A DNA stretch of 64,000 nucleotides from Streptomyces lincolnensis (GTDB lineage Bacteria; Actinomycetota; Actinomycetes; Streptomycetales; Streptomycetaceae), in NCBI RefSeq assembly GCF_021173675.1, contig NZ_JAIHON010000010.1, forward strand, positions 186,001-250,000, given 5' to 3'. Each line of letters starts with the position of its first letter. Positions within the stretch are counted from its first letter, which is position 1. The notes under the pieces are model-generated. The model was not told where the DNA came from. It made no database searches and saw only the letters and a list, made by a program, of their open reading frames with translations. Position numbers and translations under genes: made by a program. Shown here piece after piece: positions 61,207-64,000 of this stretch.

Positions 61207-61791
61207 GTGCCCAGAAGCAGCACGCCGTCGCGCGAGCGGATCGTGGCCGGCGCGGCCGACATGATCAGCCGGCGTGGTCTGAGTGCCACGAGCATCCGGG
61301 AGATGGCCAAGCACGCCAAGGCGCCGCTCGGCTCGACCTACCACTACTTCCCCGAAGGCAAGCAGCAGTTGGCCACCGAGGCCGTCCGCTACACCGGTGA
61401 GTGGGTGGCCCGGAGCCTGCGCAGGGAGCTGGAGGCGGGGCCGGCCGCGGGCTTGAGGGCCTTCCTCGACCTGTGGCGCGGGATCGTCGTGGAGAGTGAC
61501 TTCCATGCCGGCTGCCCGGTCCTGGCGGTGGCCATCGAGGAGCCCCCGGCCGACGAGGTCCCGCCCGCCCTGGCAGCCGCGGCCGAGGTCTTCGACCAGT
61601 GGGAGGCCCTGCTCGCCGCCTCTCTGCGGGAACACGGCGTCGAGGCCGACGAGGCCGCGCAGCTCGCGACGCTCGTCGTCGCCGCGGTGGAGGGCACGGT
61701 GGCCATGTGCCGTGCCAAGCGCAGCACAGAGCCCCTCGACCGCACCGCCGACCAGCTCCAGGCCCTCGTCGCTGCCGCCACGAGGGGGTGA
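61207..61791 (+). CDS. TetR/AcrR-family regulator (LfrR/YxaF-like)
   Basis: 194 residues from a GTG at 61207, which has GGGGAGG six bases upstream; longer starts at 61174 and 61192 would overlap the operator. The helix-turn-helix reads RIVAGAADMISRRGLSATSI then REMAKHAKAPLGSTYHYFPE. The C-terminal domain contains the typical FHAGCPVLAVAIEE segment of this subgroup. It probably represses itself, the ABM gene and the tautomerase-like gene through TATGAC-N4-GTTATA sites. Confidence 0.9.
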   Translation: MPRSSTPSRERIVAGAADMISRRGLSATSIREMAKHAKAPLGSTYHYFPEGKQQLATEAVRYTGEWVARSLRRELEAGPAAGLRAFLDLWRGIVVESDFHAGCPVLAVAIEEPPADEVPPALAAAAEVFDQWEALLAASLREHGVEADEAAQLATLVVAAVEGTVAMCRAKRSTEPLDRTADQLQALVAAATRG

Positions 61792-61889
61792 CCCGGGCGG
61801 CGGCCGGCCGTCCCCGCCAGTCGCGAGCTTCGGGAGCGGCCCTTGGCGTCCCTGCGTTCGCGCGGCTCCGCGCCGCCACTGTCTCCGCG

Positions 61890-62366
61890 TCACGCGCCGA
61901 ATGCGGCCCGGATGACCTTGACCTTCTCCTCGGTGAACACACCAGTGTCGAGCAGGGACAGGACGGACAGCACGCCACCGCTGGAACCCCAGCTGCCCTC
62001 GTCGATGACGCGGAAGTTGACCCACCAGCTCGGCGACGGCTCCGACAGCCCGCAGGCATCGGCCAGCGCGGCCAGAACGCGCTCGATGACCGCGGTCCTG
62101 ACCTCCTGCCGCCAGTCTCCGTCCATCACCGCCACGTCGATCACCATGACATCGGCGTCCGGGTCGATGTCCGCGAGGAGCCGACCGCCGATCGCCATCA
62201 TGTCGGGCTCCCGCTCGACGAAGTGCACCTGGAACCCGACCCGCGCGGGCGGAGCGAACTGCCCCACTTCGGGCACGAGGACCGCGTCCGTCAGCGTCTC
62301 GGCCAGCCGGCGGCGCTGCTCCTGGCTCAGGCGCCCCGTCGGGGTGTTCACGGTGATGATCGTCAT
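61890..62366 (-). CDS. Tautomerase-superfamily-like protein without Pro1
   Basis: 158 residues, a fused double-domain tautomerase-like protein: TLTDAVLVPEVGQFAPPARV, VGFQVHFVEREPDMMAIGG and SPSWWVNFRVIDEGSWGSSG. Superfamily members use an N-terminal Pro as catalytic base; here the second residue is Thr (MTIITVNTP). It may be inactive as a tautomerase or do other chemistry. AGGAG follows the operator directly, 11 bp before the ATG. Confidence 0.8.
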   Translation of the reverse strand: MTIITVNTPTGRLSQEQRRRLAETLTDAVLVPEVGQFAPPARVGFQVHFVEREPDMMAIGGRLLADIDPDADVMVIDVAVMDGDWRQEVRTAVIERVLAALADACGLSEPSPSWWVNFRVIDEGSWGSSGGVLSVLSLLDTGVFTEEKVKVIRAAFGA

Positions 62367-62376
62367 GACACGCTCC

Positions 62377-62392
62377 TATGACAGTCGTTATA
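62377..62392. promoter_or_regulatory. TetR operator candidate before the tautomerase-like gene
   Basis: TATGACagtcGTTATA, just upstream of the ribosome site of the minus-strand gene; third copy of the pattern. Confidence 0.7.
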
Positions 62393-62510
62393 GACGGTCG
62401 GACGATACACGCCTCTCCTCGCCTCGGCCCCGCGCGCCGGCCCGCGACGGACGGGCCTACTCGCCGCCGAGCCACAGGTCGGTGGACTGCTCGGACAGTA
62501 CAGTGTCCAA

Positions 62511-62533
62511 AATAGGTAAGTGATCTTCGCATT
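62511..62533. promoter_or_regulatory. Second NsrR-like site (orphan)
   Basis: 11-1-11 arrangement: half-sites AATAGGTAAGT and ATCTTCGCATT, with six of eleven paired positions. It shares the TTCGCATTTA-type arm with the site before nsrR. No gene start lies close by on either strand. Confidence 0.4.
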
Positions 62534-62586
62534 TAAGGGGGTGGGGAGCTGGGGGGCCGCCGACCGTACGGCGTCCTGCGCTCGGC

Positions 62587-63030
62587 TCAGGCGGAACGGC
62601 GGCCGGTCAGGCCCACGAGGACGGGCCCGGTCGGGGAGGTCACCAGATCGGCCACCGTCAACGGGTCGAGAGCGGCGTAGAAGGCCTCCTGGGCCTCGCG
62701 CAGTGCCCGGCGCAGTCGGCACGCCGCTCGCAGGGGACACGGCGGATCGTCGTCGCAGGCCACGACCTCGCCCTCGCCCTCCAACTCCCGCACCAACCAG
62801 CCGACCGACGCGTGCCGCCCCAGCTCGGTCAGCTCCAGCCCGCCACCGCGACCCCGGCGGGCCTCCAGGACGCCGAGGTGTTGCAGACGGGTGATCGCCT
62901 TGGCCATGTGGCTGGCGGGCACACCCATGGTCTCCGCCACCTCTCGGGTGGTCGGAGACTCGTCCTGCTCGGAGACCGCCAGACGCATCACGGCACGCAG
63001 TGCCAGGTCGGTGAACTTCGTCAACCGCAT
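62587..63030 (-). CDS. nsrR: Rrf2-family iron-sulfur regulator NsrR
   Basis: 147 residues. It has an Rrf2 winged helix (TTREVAETMGVPASHMAKAI) and three cysteines at 92, 98 and 104 in the C-X5-C-X5-C spacing of Streptomyces NsrR, plus Asp8 at the N-terminus, the known fourth ligand of that 4Fe-4S cluster. NsrR senses nitric oxide and represses flavohaemoglobin genes. No hmpA is in the window. A candidate operator lies 15 bp upstream. Confidence 0.85.
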   Translation of the reverse strand: MRLTKFTDLALRAVMRLAVSEQDESPTTREVAETMGVPASHMAKAITRLQHLGVLEARRGRGGGLELTELGRHASVGWLVRELEGEGEVVACDDDPPCPLRAACRLRRALREAQEAFYAALDPLTVADLVTSPTGPVLVGLTGRRSA

Positions 63031-63332
63031 GCGAGGACGCTATCAAATACGAATGCCAGACTCGCATTTATGGGGTGGGTGTGGACCGTGCGTCAGACGG
63101 CGAGCCGGTTGTACCTGCGGATCTGCGTGGAGAAGATCCGGGAGGGCGTGAGGCGGCGCAGCGTGCTGAACCGGGTGGCCGGCGGCCCTTCGGTGGAGCG
63201 CGGCTTCGGATTCCGGGCCTGAAGATCGACGAGAGGTTGATTCCCGTTCCATGGTGGGCGTTGTAGCGTCGGCGTGTGCCGTGCCGGCCGGTGCGGTGTC
63301 CCGCTGGACCAGGAGAGACCAGGAGAGACGCG
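63031..63332. other. 302-bp divergent region between nsrR and galU
   Basis: Contains the NsrR operator at the left. The middle has short frames without recognisable domains. At the right the 10-mer accaggagag is doubled (63308-63327), placing two AGGAG ribosome sites before galU. Confidence 0.5.
63046..63068. promoter_or_regulatory. Candidate NsrR operator upstream of nsrR
   Basis: 11-1-11 inverted repeat with half-sites AATACGAATGC and AGACTCGCATT (seven of eleven paired positions), consistent with autoregulation of nsrR. Confidence 0.6.
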
Positions 63333-64000
63333 ATGTCCCCGACGATTCGCAGGGCCGTCATCCCCGCCGCCGGACTCGGCTCCCGTCTGCTGCCCCTGAC
63401 GAAGGCGACACCGAAGGAGATGCTTCCTGTCGGCGACAAGCCGGTCATCGAGCACACCGTGCGGGAGCTGGTGGACTCCGGCATCACCGACATCACCATC
63501 GTCGTCTCCGGCGGCAAGAGCCTCATCCAGGACCACTTCCGCCCCAACCCCGCCCTCGTCGAACAACTCCGCGAGGACGGCAAGACGGCCTACGCGGACG
63601 CCGTGCAGGAGATCGCGGACCTGGCCCGCCGGGGCCACATCACCTACCTCGACCAGTACGGCCCGTACGGCAACGGCACCCCGGTCCTGAACGCCGCCCG
63701 CTCCTTCGGCGACGAACCGGTCCTGGTGCTGTGGCCCGACGACGTGTTCGTGGCCGAGGTCCCCCGCGCCCAGCAGCTGATCCGCGCGTACGAGCAGACC
63801 GGCTGTCCGGTGCTGGCCCTCCTGCCGATGGACCCCACCGAGTCCCAGCGCTACGGCGTGCCCATCGTCAAGGAAGACCTCGGTGGCGGCCAACTGCGGA
63901 TCACCGGCCTGGTCGAGAAGCCCGAACCGGCCGCCGCCCCGTCGTCGTACGCGGCCGTCGGCGGCTACGTCGTCACCCCCGGCATCATCGACGAACTGCG
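63333..64000 (+). CDS. galU: UTP-glucose-1-phosphate uridylyltransferase GalU, 5' part
   Basis: 222 codons to the right edge, no stop reached. The nucleotidyltransferase start AVIPAAGLGSRLLPLTKATP then KEMLPVGDKPVIEH is diagnostic, with VLWPDDVFVAE (metal Asp) and TGLVEKPEP further on. It makes UDP-glucose for cell-wall and polysaccharide synthesis. The ATG at 63333 has a doubled AGGAGAG upstream. Confidence 0.95.
   Translation, partial: MSPTIRRAVIPAAGLGSRLLPLTKATPKEMLPVGDKPVIEHTVRELVDSGITDITIVVSGGKSLIQDHFRPNPALVEQLREDGKTAYADAVQEIADLARRGHITYLDQYGPYGNGTPVLNAARSFGDEPVLVLWPDDVFVAEVPRAQQLIRAYEQTGCPVLALLPMDPTESQRYGVPIVKEDLGGGQLRITGLVEKPEPAAAPSSYAAVGGYVVTPGIIDEL

Noticed and set aside
62457..62508. 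17-codon minus-strand frame reading MDTVLSEQSTDLW
   Set aside because: Reads naturally but has no ribosome site and is too short to support without conservation data.

Overview
The window is a stretch of very high-GC actinomycete chromosome, most likely Streptomyces or a close relative. The signs are strong G/C bias at third codon positions, frequent GTG and TTG starts, many TetR, LacI, LuxR and AraC regulators, Tat-type signal peptides, an nSTAND/WD40 protein, and a kdpFABC-ED cluster. No tRNA, rRNA, CRISPR array, integrase or insertion sequence was recognised. Names were assigned by reading motifs in translated sequence; no database search was run.

Layout. 1-4.1 kb: the 5' part of a minus-strand PAS-repeat protein (three near-identical 363-bp units, running off the left edge), decayed remnants, and a divergent SDR/TetR pair sharing two palindromic operators. 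4.1-10.9 kb: a 1373-residue HTH-nSTAND-WD40 protein, then a compact set of three exported proteins (a beta-rich protein resembling a pore former, an orphan OpuAC-like lipoprotein and a small exported protein). 11-23 kb: a DinB-like protein, a 5'-truncated APC permease, the kdp potassium pump with two micropeptide genes and its KdpE/KdpD two-component system, and an alpha-oxoamine synthase-like enzyme. 23-27.2 kb: a tripartite tricarboxylate transporter (tctCBA) divergent from a LysR regulator. 27.2-28.4 kb: a TetR remnant and a second DinB-like gene.

28.6-37.6 kb: a probable purine-nucleoside uptake and breakdown locus (amidohydrolase, LacI regulator, GATase-like protein, nucleoside phosphorylase, BMP lipoprotein, double-ABC ATPase, two permeases). 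The same 16-bp LacI-type operator lies before the first gene and before the transporter. 37.7-40.7 kb: an exported phytase-like esterase with a dockerin-like C-terminus and a Tat-exported amidohydrolase. 41.1-46.3 kb: an Azt zinc-uptake system with two AztD-like chaperones and a Zur-like box in a 14-bp divergent gap.

46.3-56 kb: alpha/beta hydrolase and AraC regulator, PIG-L deacetylase, PL3 pectate lyase, an amidohydrolase interrupted by one in-frame amber codon, an atypical NarL-type regulator, a methyltransferase, a TetR regulator, a LuxR-like regulator and an aldo/keto reductase. Five copies of a GGAC-N4-GTCC palindrome lie around the TetR gene and near 56.1 kb. 56.4-62.4 kb: an oxidative module (zinc alcohol dehydrogenase, ABM monooxygenase, Baeyer-Villiger-type flavoprotein, AraC and TetR regulators, tautomerase-like protein). 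A TATGAC-N4-GTTATA palindrome lies just upstream of three of its genes. 62.5-64 kb: an NsrR-type iron-sulfur regulator with two candidate operators, then the start of galU, cut by the right edge.

The clearest points of interest are the cis-regulatory logic readable from sequence (four operator sets, each with a likely regulator nearby), the exported triad at 8.8-10.9 kb, the two-AztD zinc locus, and the micropeptide overlapping kdpF.
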